Assembly (NCBI GenBank): GCA_020086605.1
Contig: JACBWW010000038.1
Coordinates: 6,762,250-6,826,249 of the forward strand
Source of the DNA: Lanius collurio
Taxonomy: Eukaryota; Chordata; Aves; Passeriformes; Laniidae
Direction: 5' to 3'
DNA length: 64,000 nucleotides
Position 1 is the stretch's first letter. Every line of letters starts with the position of its first letter. Below the pieces are notes generated by a model. It saw only the letters and a program-made list of their open reading frames with translations, ran no database searches and was not told the origin of the DNA. This document shows positions 45,891 through 58,386 of the stretch, one piece after another. The position numbers were made by a program, and so were the translations under genes.

Positions 45891-48666
45891 TGTTTCTGTG
45901 GTAAGGGCTTGTGTCCATCCTTCAAGGGGAAGAGACACAAATCTTCTGAAGCTTTAGTTATTTGGTATAACTGATGTAAAAGCACATAAATACTGTATTT
46001 CTAATTACTCACAGTAACCTTGTAATATATTTCACATATGGGTGCATACGTCACTGTATGATTGGTTTTATTCAGCATAGGTGATGCCTACTGATGGTTC
46101 AGTTTTTATTAAGAAAAGATACTTTCATGAGTTCTCTGTAATGATAAATATGTTCTGTTACTCTATCACTCTTTGTAGCAGAGGGTGTTGCATTAGTTTT
46201 GTAAGTGTTGGGGCAGAGCCACACAACTAAGCCTTTGCAGTTCAGTGGTCTCATGCTGAAATTGCTCATAAAACAGTATAATTAATATAGAGAGAACCTT
46301 GCAGTGAGCAATGGATTTATGGTAAATGTGTGTTTTGACAACTGGGACCATGCTTATAATTTCCATTTGTAAGGTGGAAGTTTGAAGAATTGGAGGGCTC
46401 TGACATGGAGAAAGGCTTCATTTCCTTCAAAATAATTTTTCTGTGAAGGCCTTTCATCTTGGCACAGCTAAGTTAGTTTAATTCCTCCAAGGGAAGTGTG
46501 TGTTGGTAAAAGCTCACAACAAAACTCTCTGTTTCTGCAATAGGGTTTTATTGGCTGCTTCAATTCAGTACCCCCTATTACTGCATATGGATTTATCTCA
46601 ATAATGGCTCAGTCACATAAAGGAGATGAAGTTTCAGAGGCAGGTTATATTTAAAATTTGTTTAGTGTTGGCTTTATTCTTTCTGGCTGAAGCTTCTGTC
46701 AGGTGTAGACCACTGCTTTTAAGAAAACTGGATTGTAATCTGGGCATCTCATTGAGCTGAACGTGTGGGAATGGAGAAGTGGCAATATCTTTCCCAGCGG
46801 CAGTATGTGAAACTATTTTCATTTAGTGTGATGTTAGGAGAAATATATTTTGACCCATATAGTAACAAAGGCTGCAGGTTTTCCTCAGCACAGCCAGAAA
46901 AATAAATGCATCTTGAATTTTAGTAGCAAATAGCCAGTGGCTTGGAAGGGCTAATTCCACACAGCCAGGAGACCCTGATGAGCAGAAATAAAATTAATTT
47001 TCAGTTCAGTGCCTATTCTCAAGGTGATGCTAACTCTGTATTTTTGGAGTAGTTACACCTGTTTGTATTAGTCTAGGAAGTGAGGAAGCACTAGGAAAAA
47101 GGCATTAATCTGCACCTTTATGCCACCAGCAGCAGGAGGTAAAAAGGAATAAGGCTGTACTGCTGACTTGTTCACTGGTGTCCTGTTGGATCCATCCGAG
47201 TGTCTCGGTTTGCTGGTCAAGCTAGAGAAAGGTGTTGCGGAGAGGCAGAATCTCCTGGTCTGTGATCAGCAAATGCTGAGCTCTAAGGCTGATCCCTTCA
47301 CTTGTGTGATTTCAGGATTTTGGGGGTTTTTGGAGGATAAGCAAGAGCATCAAAAGATTATTTTTTCCATATTTAATATTAAAAGCACTTATTAGTTTAA
47401 TACATTCATATGAGCAAGTACAATAGGTACTTTAAAGAATTAAGGAAAACAATTATAAATGCTGAAATGAAGTCTATTCTTAAAAACGAGTTAAAGGAAG
47501 CATATAAGTTACTTAAATCTCTCACAAAGTGTAAGGTGCTGGACAGTATCCAGAGTCCATTCCTACAATCAAAAAATAAAAAAAAATCCTTGGCATTACT
47601 CCTGTGTGCAGGGGGAAACCCTTGGTAATAAGCTTTGAGTTCACACGCTATCCTGGACATAAAAATAGCTGTCCAGGCTGTGCAGGGCTGCAAGGAGGCT
47701 TAGGAGGCAGGAGATGTACACTCTTGTTCATTGTGTGATGTGCTGGTCAGTAATGGCCAAAGCACTAGTGTCCTTCTGGGGCTACAACCCAACAGCCATG
47801 TTGGGTGAATGGTTTTGAGGTAGAGGAGCAAATACTCTAAAAAAAGATGCTGTACAAAATGTGTGTCCCTTTCATATTCTACCTCTCATATTCTGATTTT
47901 TATTTTATTTTTTTTAGTTTAGTATTTTTCTGCAGTGGTTTCTTCCAATGCACTTTGTTCAGTCTGTCTCACTCTGTGCAGTGGGAGAAAGATTTGACAA
48001 GAGCTTTAAACAAACATAATGTTTCTGCCTTAGTTTTTCCTATTTTTGGCATGGACTGATGTGTGGGAAAGGCTCACAGGTTCACTGTAGCTTTGAGCAC
48101 TTTTATATGGACAATTTCCTGACTGCCCTGGTTGTTCAGCTTCTGCCCCAGAAAGCTGACAGAGGCAGCAAGGGAAGATGTCACTAAGACAGAAGAAAGA
48201 GCCCTAAGGTGGATTATCCTGGTAAAACTAGCAGTTCTGGATGTCTTTCTCAAGAACTGCCACCATACTTAGTAAAACAGATTAGTCTGAGGAAAGGAAA
48301 AATCTACTGCCTTTTTTTTCTGCAAACAGGAGTGATGCTGCTGTTTGCAAGCTGAAGGAGTATACAGGGAGCCTGAAATTAAGCCATATCTGTTGATCAC
48401 TACAGAGCAGTCTGAGGGGTTTCTTTCAAATTTCCCATAGCGTGGTTTCTGTCAGGGTGGAAAAAAACACTGATAGCAGTGTCCTACCCCTCTCATGCAG
48501 TTCAGCTGGATTTTCATGTAACTCACCTACTTTGATGGCATTAGAATAGAAAGACAAGAAATTTTGAAACAAGATCTAGATATTTAGAATATCATATTCT
48601 AATGCTCCTTTTCCTCAGGTCCATAAAGACCTCTTCTTCTCCCAGGTTTTGAGGTGGTTAGAGAGC

Positions 48667-48770
48667 CATAGAATGGGTTGGAAGGGATCTTAAAGATCGT
48701 TTACTTCCAGCCCCCTTGCCACTGACCAGGAAACTTTCAAAGCCCCATCCAACCTTGTGCTATTGTCTTC
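48667..48770 (-). mobile_element. CR1 LINE 3' tail, antisense
   Basis: Starts CATAGAATGGGTTGGAAGGG and continues 'atcttaaagatcg' and 'agccccatccaaccttg', the inverted CR1 tail. About 100 bp. Confidence 0.85.
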
Positions 48771-48920
48771 TGATTACTTGCAGTCTGTGTTCCAAAAAGA
48801 TTATTCAAAATTGACCAGTTTAAACTGATGGATGAAGGTGATTTTTTTTTTTTCACATGTCAGCTGCAGTTATTCTTTCATGAGTCATTTGTCATAGGTG
48901 TTTATTTCAGTTTCTCTGTT

Positions 48921-49054
48921 CAGGCCCTTGTTTGGAGAGTGATTTGATTTTTTTCCTTTTTTTAACATACACACACACACTGTCCACCTGAAACACTGAA
49001 ATTTACCTAGTTCTTGATTCAGATTTATGAGTTTTATTAGTAAAGTTAATTTTC
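48921..49054. repeat. Dispersed 140-bp repeat, copy 2
   Basis: The same sequence as 45487-45630 with scattered substitutions, small gaps and a shorter CA run, and without the flanking pyrimidine tract. Confidence 0.8.
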
Positions 49055-51397
49055 AAAATACAAATAAGATGTGAAAATAGGATAGCTTATGCCTAAACTT
49101 ATTGTCACCTGTTAAAATAATCCAACCATTAAAAAAGGCAACTGAGCACCATATTTATACTGAAATTTTGAAGGAAATTGAACCTGCAAAGGTTGACATT
49201 TAAGAAGTATTCTGGAACAAGGAGGTCTTGAAATTCTAAACAAGGCAATAGAAGCCTTCTGTGCTGATACTAACATGGTGTTATCATCAGTTTACTAGAT
49301 TAAATTAGTTTATATAAGGCTGAAAGCTGAGTGTGAAGACAGCTGGAAGAGATTTCTGCTTCCCAAAAGGTGAAAGCCAAGGTATCTATCTACTAATCTT
49401 TGAATATTTGTAAGTACAAAAAAAAAATCCAGTTTGATAAACTTTTATTCTTACATAACAGATGCACTGAAGGTATTTTTAAAAGTTAATTAGAAAACAG
49501 TATTTTGGTATATTAATGCGGAGTGATTTGTGTGTTCGTGCAAAGGACATATGGAGTTGCCAAGTAACACACTTTAATAGTTACCAATCAGTAAGAATTG
49601 ACCCTTCCTTAAAAAAACTAGTATAAATCCAGCCATGCTCCCAAACTGATTTATTCATATCAGGATTTCCTGCTTGATACTTTAAATACTGTTTGATTTC
49701 AGCAATTTAAATCACTTTGATTTATTTCAAATGAAGCAGGAATGTACTGGGACTGAGGCCCTTTGCCATTTAGCTCTTCACTTATTCTGTCCTCCAATTT
49801 TGATACTTACATCATTTGGCTGATACCTATCTACACTTCCTTTGCTGTGCTCATCAGCTCAAACACCTTCCTTTGTGTGTATTTTTTTAACACTTATATC
49901 AGAATAAGGAAGAGGTTGAGTAGTTTAACAGTGTAATTTAGATGATAATGCAGCACAAATGGGTCATTTCTACAGATGTTCATGACCGGTAAATATTTTG
50001 TATTATAATGAAATTTGTTTATATACAGTTAATTTCTTTTATGTATTTTCAGTTCTATTTGTTTTTTACTGTGCTAAAATTCAGTAAGATCTTGATGATT
50101 TTTTTTCTCTTTCTTGACTAAGGACATCAGACTCTGGCCCTCCCTGTCTTTTTTCCTTTAACTTGAAATCACAGGAGAAAATGGCACTTTTTCTACCCCA
50201 GTCTGTAGATCAGATGTGCTTTATCTGTGCTCAGCTGCCGGGTGGTGAAGGTGTCTTGTGGTCTTCAGAGCAAGAAGTTCTCATAAGTGCACTGTTCTAT
50301 TCACTAGGGTAAATTGATTACTTTTATTTACTTAAGTTAGTTATGGTTTATGATATATCACAATGGGAAGGTTTTTTGACTTGCCAACTGGCATTTTGGA
50401 GTAATTTGTCATTTTGAGTGTCAAAAACATAAAAGAAAGACAAAGTGTTCAAGTAAAACACAGAAGTGTTAGAGAAATTAAGTATGAGCTAGGGGTCAGT
50501 TGATATAGTAGGTGTTAGAAGTGCAAAGTGGCTTTAGTGGAGGGTTTTGAAGAGCACACCACCAACCCCTCTTCCTGTTGAAAAAACTAGTGGGCAGACA
50601 TTGTGACAAAAGATATATTTGTGTTTAAATTGAAGAGTAGGACACCACATTTCACACCACGACATTTAATTAGGAGATGGGCTTGAGGGTTGTGGAATGC
50701 TGATATTATCTCCAGAGTCTCAGTTTCGGTGTTGATTATTAAGTGGCTTGTTTCCCTGTTCTTCAAGGGGAAGGAATCAAATGTAATCCAGAAAGTTTGA
50801 AGCAGTAGTAGAGGTGAGTTCAAGTGTCCAGTCTGTATTGTTCTGTTGGCCTGGCTGGTTGGAATTAGTCTTTTTATATACTCTCCTCCTCAGCATTATT
50901 TAGTGTATACATTGCAATAAAATCAGTCCAGACTGGGACATGTTTCCATCGCTAGTGAGTTTTAAGTCTGTGTTGGATTTGCGGATCCCGATAGCTCTTT
51001 ATCCTTAGAAGAATATGGGTGGGAAATATGAGCGTGCTGGATAGTAAAATTTCTTGAGGAAATGTGAGGATTAAAAGAGAGAACTTGTTTGGCAGATGTT
51101 TTACTTTTCTGATTGTACAGACCTTCCCACAGTAGAAAGCAAAGAGGAGGGTTGGAGGTTTTAACGTGTCCTGGTAATTCCTTGGAACAAGAAGGCTGTG
51201 ACTGTGTTTGGGAAGTAGCTGGCGCATCTGGCTTGCACCACTGATCAGAGGGAATAGGCAGTATGGTTCACTGTGGTTTCAGTCAGTAAGTTTCCTTCAT
51301 CATGGAGATAGGTAAAGTCAAGAAACAAATTTTGAGGTCGTTTTTACAAGCGACTGAAATGAGCAGTTAGTTTAAAGACTCTGTGTGTATGTTTCTC

Positions 51398-51420
51398 TGT
51401 GTGTGTGTGTGTGTGTATGT
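51398..51420. repeat. TG dinucleotide microsatellite
   Basis: About nine to ten TG units ending in TATGTG. Confidence 0.8.
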
Positions 51421-54400
51421 GAAGCATGTGGTTTTGCAAAAAATGCTAACGTAAGTCTATGTTTACCTATTGAAAATATAATTGCCAATTCAGTAGTCCA
51501 CAGAGATCTAGCAAATCCAGTAAATGTAGCAAATCACATCCTTTGTATCTCAGGAACAATTTAAGTGTAGTTTGCCAACTGTAACATGGTTGACCATATT
51601 GGAAAGTACTTAGCTGGAGGCTGCTCGAGTATCACGATCTTTTCTTTATTTGTAGATATCCATGTAAGGGAGAACTCTCTTCTCTTTTGTTCTTTGGAGT
51701 TAGATACTGAGTGCAAGGTGATAAAATATATTTGCATACTTCCCCCACAGATTCTGTGATTAGGAAAACATTAGCACATCTCAACTGTTACCAACCTTTC
51801 CTTTCTGACGATGGAAAAAGATCAAATTCTGATAGATTAAAATTAGATTTTCAAAAATTGGACTGTGGGAAAAATGGGAAAACAATTACATGGAAAAAAC
51901 TAATGTAGAAACATTTATGTGGCTTGATCTGCTTTTCCCAGTTACATTTGTGTTAGAATGTGGACAGATATACCTATATCACTTCTTTACAGACACACTT
52001 GGCACTAAAGTTCTGTATATAATGAAGTCTTGAAAAATTAGTCATCTGGTTATTTGTAGGAACAAAAATGGATACCTAATGAAGTGGCACAAGAATAGAA
52101 ATTATCTACCATGCATCACAGTTGTTAATCAATAAATACCTGCAGAGTTTATTTCTCTATTTAACGATATCTGGAATATCTTGGATATCTTGGCCCAAAT
52201 CTGATTGGTGTTCACAACAGGTAAAATCTTTGAACCATTCTGTGAAATTCAGACAAGGCTCTCAGTTATGCTGGAGGAAATAATCTATACTCTAATACTA
52301 ATTATTCTTCCTTAATTGCTATAACTGAGAAACTGTACGGAAGTCACTACCCTTCCCCCCACCTTTCCTTTTGGTGAGGAATTATTGCACTATTTACTAG
52401 AAAACACTTTTCCTGCATCTTGAAACTTCATGAAACATAACATTTTTTTGTAGATACTGGCAGGAAGAGTAACTCTCAGATAATCTGGTCTGAGGACTGC
52501 AAGAGCCTGGAACAGAGTGTATGGATAAGTACAATGCATTCCAGATAGATTAGATTCAGTATGCACACCTGTAGGTGGGTGTAGGGTTTAATATAATAAA
52601 TGTTAATGAGAAATATGAAAACTCATTAAGAGGGCATGATGAGGAGCGAAGGTGGTGGAAAAGGCAGTGATGTCAATAGTGTCCAACATTCATTAATTAC
52701 AATCATAGTTTTACCTTACCAGTTGTGTCTCACTAAAACTACAGTGCGCATTTCAAGGTGAGTTTGGAGTTACCAAAAGGTTTCTCTCGGTCTCTCCATA
52801 GTTAGTTGCTTGTTGGGCAAGTCCTCACCTTCCCTAAATGCTTTTTTTTTTCAAGGGAAGTGCCTGTGGCAACCTGTAATTTAACACCTCTCATTACTCA
52901 TTAGCAAAGGCATCCAGGTTTACGTTGCAGGTTTTCCTTTAGTCAGGCTTCACTTAAGAGAGGTGGTTGAGATTTGTGGCTTTCTTTGCAACTAATATTA
53001 GTTTACTTATTGACATATGGGAATTTTCATTCATGACATATTTTCTGTTTTCATCTGGAAAATCTCTTAATTATTATATCATAGAAAAGTAAATGTTTTT
53101 ATTAATCTTTCTCTGCTGCACATATTCTTTAGGATTAGTCTGTATCTGCTGTAGGGAGGTAGGGGAATAATTATAAGGGAGGAATGCTGTTTGTGGCAGA
53201 GTTTGTCTTTCAGGAAGGGGAAGATCTGGTAGGGGATTTCTTGTGTTTATTCCTGAGGAAAGACTGAACACTGATTCAAAGTTACATGGGTTGGATGCTT
53301 ACCAGACTCTGTACTAGTTCTACAAAGCAGTAGTTAAATGAATACAATTTTTTCTGTTAGCAAAACCTTCCTTACACATTTGAGAAAGTAGTGAAAGGGG
53401 ATTTCACTCCTGTGAGTCTGTATCTATCAGTCAACTACAAGTGAAGCTGTATTACAACAGTTCTCATTCAAGTAGCTGAGTTTCTTGGCTCCAGCAGGAG
53501 TATTGTGAAAATAATTTTCTTGTTGTGAAGTAAACTAGGAAAGTATTGGTGAGATTAGTTACATTCTTCATATTGTATCCAGCTGGCAAATCTGCACCAT
53601 CCTTGGACTTTAGGTGGGATTTTGAAACTCAAAGAACCTGCAAGGCAAGTGTTTAAACATAGGGGAAAAAAAGTGCTAAGCAATAGGTCTTAGACAACAC
53701 AAGTTAGGCATGTCTTTGGGTTGTTGCAAAGCGTAGCAGACAGGTTTCGTTATGAGTGCAGGATCCTGCATCTACTGCATCTGTATGAAAATTAAATGTT
53801 GAATAAATTAAGCCTGCAAAGATAAATAAATACATACCAGAATGAAAATGCAGTTAGATACTAACACGTGCGGTGACAATGAAGCTGGAGGTGTCTGACA
53901 TGTCCAGCTGAACGTATCACTTGTTTGTTAATGTGGTGGCTCATTAATATAGAAGCAGTGACTTAATGGAAGTACTATATGTCCAGGGACATCTGTATCT
54001 GATGTGTCTGTCTAAAAGCACCTCAGCTGACAGAGCAGGTATTGAATATTACACCTCACCACTTCAGCATGCTGCCAGCTGCAGCACTGGCCTACAGAAG
54101 GCACCTCTACTTTTGGAGGAGATGTATGAGAGATGTGGAAGCACATGATGCATGGGTGCTCATCTCTCTGGTCTCTGGTTTTGGTGTTTGATGCTTCCTC
54201 TCACTTTTAGGTGGGATTCACATTTCTGTTTGTGGTTCTGTTTAGTTGTTTGGGGTTTTTTTTCAGATGCCTGTTGTGCTCATTACATTTTGGCTTCTAG
54301 TAGTCTTTATTTATCTATAAATAGCTATAAATATTATATATAAATATATATATATATTCAGATAGATGAGACTATATCTCAGATTTTCTGACCCATATCA

Positions 54401-57400
54401 GTGGTAGGATTTTGCCCTTCTGAATGCTGAAGACTTTTCGGGTTGTAGTGGTTTCTATGTAGGTTCAAGGTCTTTGATGGCTGTTAGCCAGAGGAGTAAG
54501 AGTATTAACAGACTGAATGCCTCAGATCAGCAGAGTTCTGATACTGAGCACTTGGATTTTTGCCTTCATATTTTTGCAGTGGGTTTCTGCTATCAGACCA
54601 CCAGACTCGCTTCTCCATCTGGCTCTTTCCAGCTGGCTTGTTGCTGGGAAGCCGCAGTATAAAGTCTTCTGTGATCCTGTGCACACGCAAGATCCTGGCA
54701 AAAGCAGTGTGTCCTTTTGTCCTGTTTCCCAGGACCCTGTGCCACATGTGATAAGGAGTGACATCCTTGCAGCAACTGTAGATGTGAGGGAGGCTGGGGG
54801 AGAAAAAGATGCCATCACCATGTAGAAGTCCAGTGTTTGGATGGTGGGTATGTGGAAGACGGGGATGCTGGTGAAGGAGCTTCCCAGCTGCTATTCCTCA
54901 GGTAGCTGAACTGCACCAGAGACACAGAACACCAAAACTGGCTGGATTAGTGCAAAGGTAGACCTGTGACATTTTTCTGGCCTGTTTCGAGTACAATTTT
55001 TCACTCCAGACTAGTTGTATGCAGTGTCAACAAAGATCCTGTGTGGTGGTGGTCTGTGGCTATTCCCTGTGGCTGTTTTGTGCCTGTCCCCAGGCACAGG
55101 CACCTGGACATGGAGAGGCACTTACTGGTGAATTTCACCTCATGGTATCCAGAATTTGCCAGACAAGATGCATTCTGACCACATCAAGTTCAGTAAAGCA
55201 TGATGTTGTGGCCTTTGGCTTCCCGGGGTCATTCCTGAAGTCACCCCAAGCAGGGAAAACACTTGGGCAGTTATGAATGAAACAGTCTATTAAAGAGTTA
55301 TTAATTCTAATTTTTGCTCTTTCCTGACTTGGTAGAGTCTCAACACTCTCACTAGAGCTTGCTTTTCATTGCAAAGTTGTAATAATTAGAAAAATTCTTG
55401 CATAATAAAAACCAGAGCATGAAGAAAAGATGAGAACCTAATCCTGATATTTAGCAAAACTGTTATTCTGATTTACAGGATTATGCTTTTAGTTCTTGCA
55501 GTGGTTTTGGACACCTATTCATTTTCTGACTGTTCCATCTACAGTGGCAGCTGGGCTCTTGCCAGACTAATTCAGCTTGTCTTCCTTCTGGACAGTGTGT
55601 GTGTGTGTCATGTATTCTGCAGAGGGACATTTATCTCAGATTAGCATTGGCGAATAGAGCCAGCACTCTTCCATAAAAGCAAGAATTGGTTTGCAGACTC
55701 TACTTATTGGTAATGCATTCCCTGTATGAATTAATAGTGGTTTAGTAAGATTAAAAATGGGAAGAAGCACCTCAACTCTAATACCTTTCTAGAGGTTGGG
55801 TGTTGCACACAGAGGAACTCCAAAAGATGTAGCTTGTACAAGACTGAAAATATGTTATTTGAATTGATCTTTCCCGTGGAGAGGAGAGAGAAAGGAATTA
55901 AGCACATAAATGTCAGGAGGCAGGAACCAAATCTTCTTTGAAGAAATTCTGAAGTAAATGATGCTTGACACTCTTAAGATATCTTAAAAAAATAAGATAG
56001 AAGTTAGTGAAATAGTTTTGATAGTACTGACATGCAGATATAGCAGAAGAGGAAATACTCACACTGCAACAGTAAGACATCAAAGAAATGAAGACAAGGA
56101 ATCTATTTGAGACACTCTATCTCTGCATTCCTAAAATAAGAAACCAGTTTGAGGACATTGCCTATCTCTGTCATGGAAGAATCACCAAGCCTCCATTTAA
56201 GGGGGCTGGCCCTGATTAATTCTTCACTGGGAGACGTCCAAGGCAAGCCATGGTGCTGGAGGAAGCACTGTGCGCAGTGCTGTAGGTGGCACCCTTCCCT
56301 TTGCGATGGTTCTGAACCAGTGCCAGAAGGCAGGAAGGAGTTGGGGGTACTCTGCGCCGGAGAGCTCTGGACTAGTTCCTCGACTGGTGAAAAGCCACAC
56401 AGATCTGCCAGGGTGCCTGCTTTACCCCAGCTGAAAAATTTGTCCTCTCCCTTAGAAACACCAGGTGAAAGCAGGGGTTCACCTACTTGTCATCAGTAGA
56501 GGTTTTCTGACTGATGCTCTATGGGATCTGCTGTGTAGGCAGAGCCCATGCCAGGCCATGGCTGCTGCCCCTCCAAACGCATCCCTCTACCCCCTTGGGC
56601 AGCCTTGGCCGGCTGTGGTGCACGGCCATAGCACTGTCTGTGTTTCTGTGGTGCAGGCACTAGGTTTGTTCTGGGCTTTGCGAGGGAGTCGCAGCTTTAC
56701 AGAAACTTAAAGATACTATTACCGTTGTTGTTTGTAACATTTTATTTGGCTAATGTGTTTAAAAGATGGTCATTAAATCACAGCATTGCTTCTCTTTAAA
56801 GTAATTCTGCCATGAATGCTGAAGGTTATTTCAAATGCGTGCTTCAGCTACATCAGGACTGAGGGTCCTCAGCCCTGTTTGTGTTCTTGTAAGTACAGAC
56901 CAAAAAAGACTGACTTTTTATTTACCTTGTGGTTTGGGAGTTGAGAGTCAAGACTCTGGGGCCCAAGCTACAGTGGGGTTACTGTGTCAGCTGAGCCAGG
57001 ATAACCCTGTATGGCAAATGCAAGTAATATGCTGTGAATGAAGCTTTCATTTCCTGGTGCCAATGCTGTGGCCTAAAGCATCCTACTAAAAATATGTCTC
57101 TAAAATGGGCAGTCATCTGACATTTTATTTACTTGTGTGGTTTGGACATGGGTGGATGAAACATTTTAATAAATTATTGTATCTTTTTGTCTGTCTGTTC
57201 CTGATTTATCACCATTTACTAATTCAAGGGGTATTTATTACATGCCTAATAAATTGGAGCTTTGATGTGCTGACTGATTTGCATGAAGGTGCTTGGAGGA
57301 GAAGGAAGGATTGGGACATGGAGTATCAAGCAGAAAGCAAAGCTTCTCATTTATTATGGATGTGTCCTGATCCTCCAGCACGAAATTCTGTGCCAGAAGG

Positions 57401-58372
57401 TGTTGTATTTGTATCTACTACAGGATGAGAGTCCAGGTACTTGCAGTCCAACCGTTGCCATAGATCAAAATAGGTGCTGCTGGTCTGTATCATGGCTGGG
57501 TTCCCTCTGTCTTCTCAGTTCTCTACAAGGCAGGGAAGTCATGTCCCTATTTTACAGGTGCAAACTGTATATCATTTTACCCTGATCTCCATTCTAATTA
57601 TGTATGTGGCTATAGACAAAGGAATAACATTTTGGCATTTTCTGCCAGCGATGGAGGGAATGCAGTGATTCCTTAGGGACAGGGATCAGAAAGGGTAGAA
57701 TTCTGAAGCTTTGCCCTGCAGTTCTGCTTTAAAAATAAAAAGTGAAGGGATAGTCTGTTACAGAGGGTGGAGAGGAGGAGCTGCTGCTCTGCTGTCTCAG
57801 ACTCAGGGTTCCCTCTGTCTGCAGTGACATGATCATCTAAAGAGCCATGCTGTTTGCTGAGGCTGCTGCTACTGCACAGTGCAGCATAGTGCTTAGAAGA
57901 AGTTTTCCAGGAAGGGGAGGGGAAAAGAGGGCAGCTAATATCCTCTCTTCACCTTCAGTGCAAAACCAAAAGGATCTTAAGTGATGCTCTATGAACAGAA
58001 GAGAAATTTTCATTTATCCCTCTTAGTGGTTGGTACATTCCCCTGCTTCTGATTAGTCCTCCAGCACTGCGAAGAGCCAGTTTGCTCACACTGCTGCATT
58101 TTTCTATCAGGCACAGACTTGCTTTTCACTCTTTCTCTCCCTTCCAAACCCACTTAAGGTTTCTTTTGAGGTTTATTTTCCATGTTTTTTTTTTTTTTGC
58201 AAAGCAGCCATGTGAGAGGAATAAAATAATTTTGAAGAGCATTATATGGTGAGAATTTTGACAATGAGTGGAAGATTGTAATTACTCTTTTCCATTAGAC
58301 TCTGTGACTTTGGACAGATAAGCTGTATTGAAACGTGTGACCAGGGCATGGGATCATGGATTGTCTTTCACT

Positions 58373-58386
58373 GTTGTCATGGCGAC
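58373..58386. promoter_or_regulatory. RFX X-box motif
   Basis: GTTGTCATGGCGAC is an imperfect palindrome fitting the X-box rule RYYNYY-N2-RRNRAC completely. RFX proteins bind it at ciliary and neural genes. Here it lies about 26.6 kb into intron 1, within a block of balanced composition, so it would act as an enhancer element if used. Confidence 0.5.

Noticed and set aside
45622..45985. Lys/Glu/Gly-rich minus-strand frames
   Set aside because: Complement of the pyrimidine tract; composition artefact.
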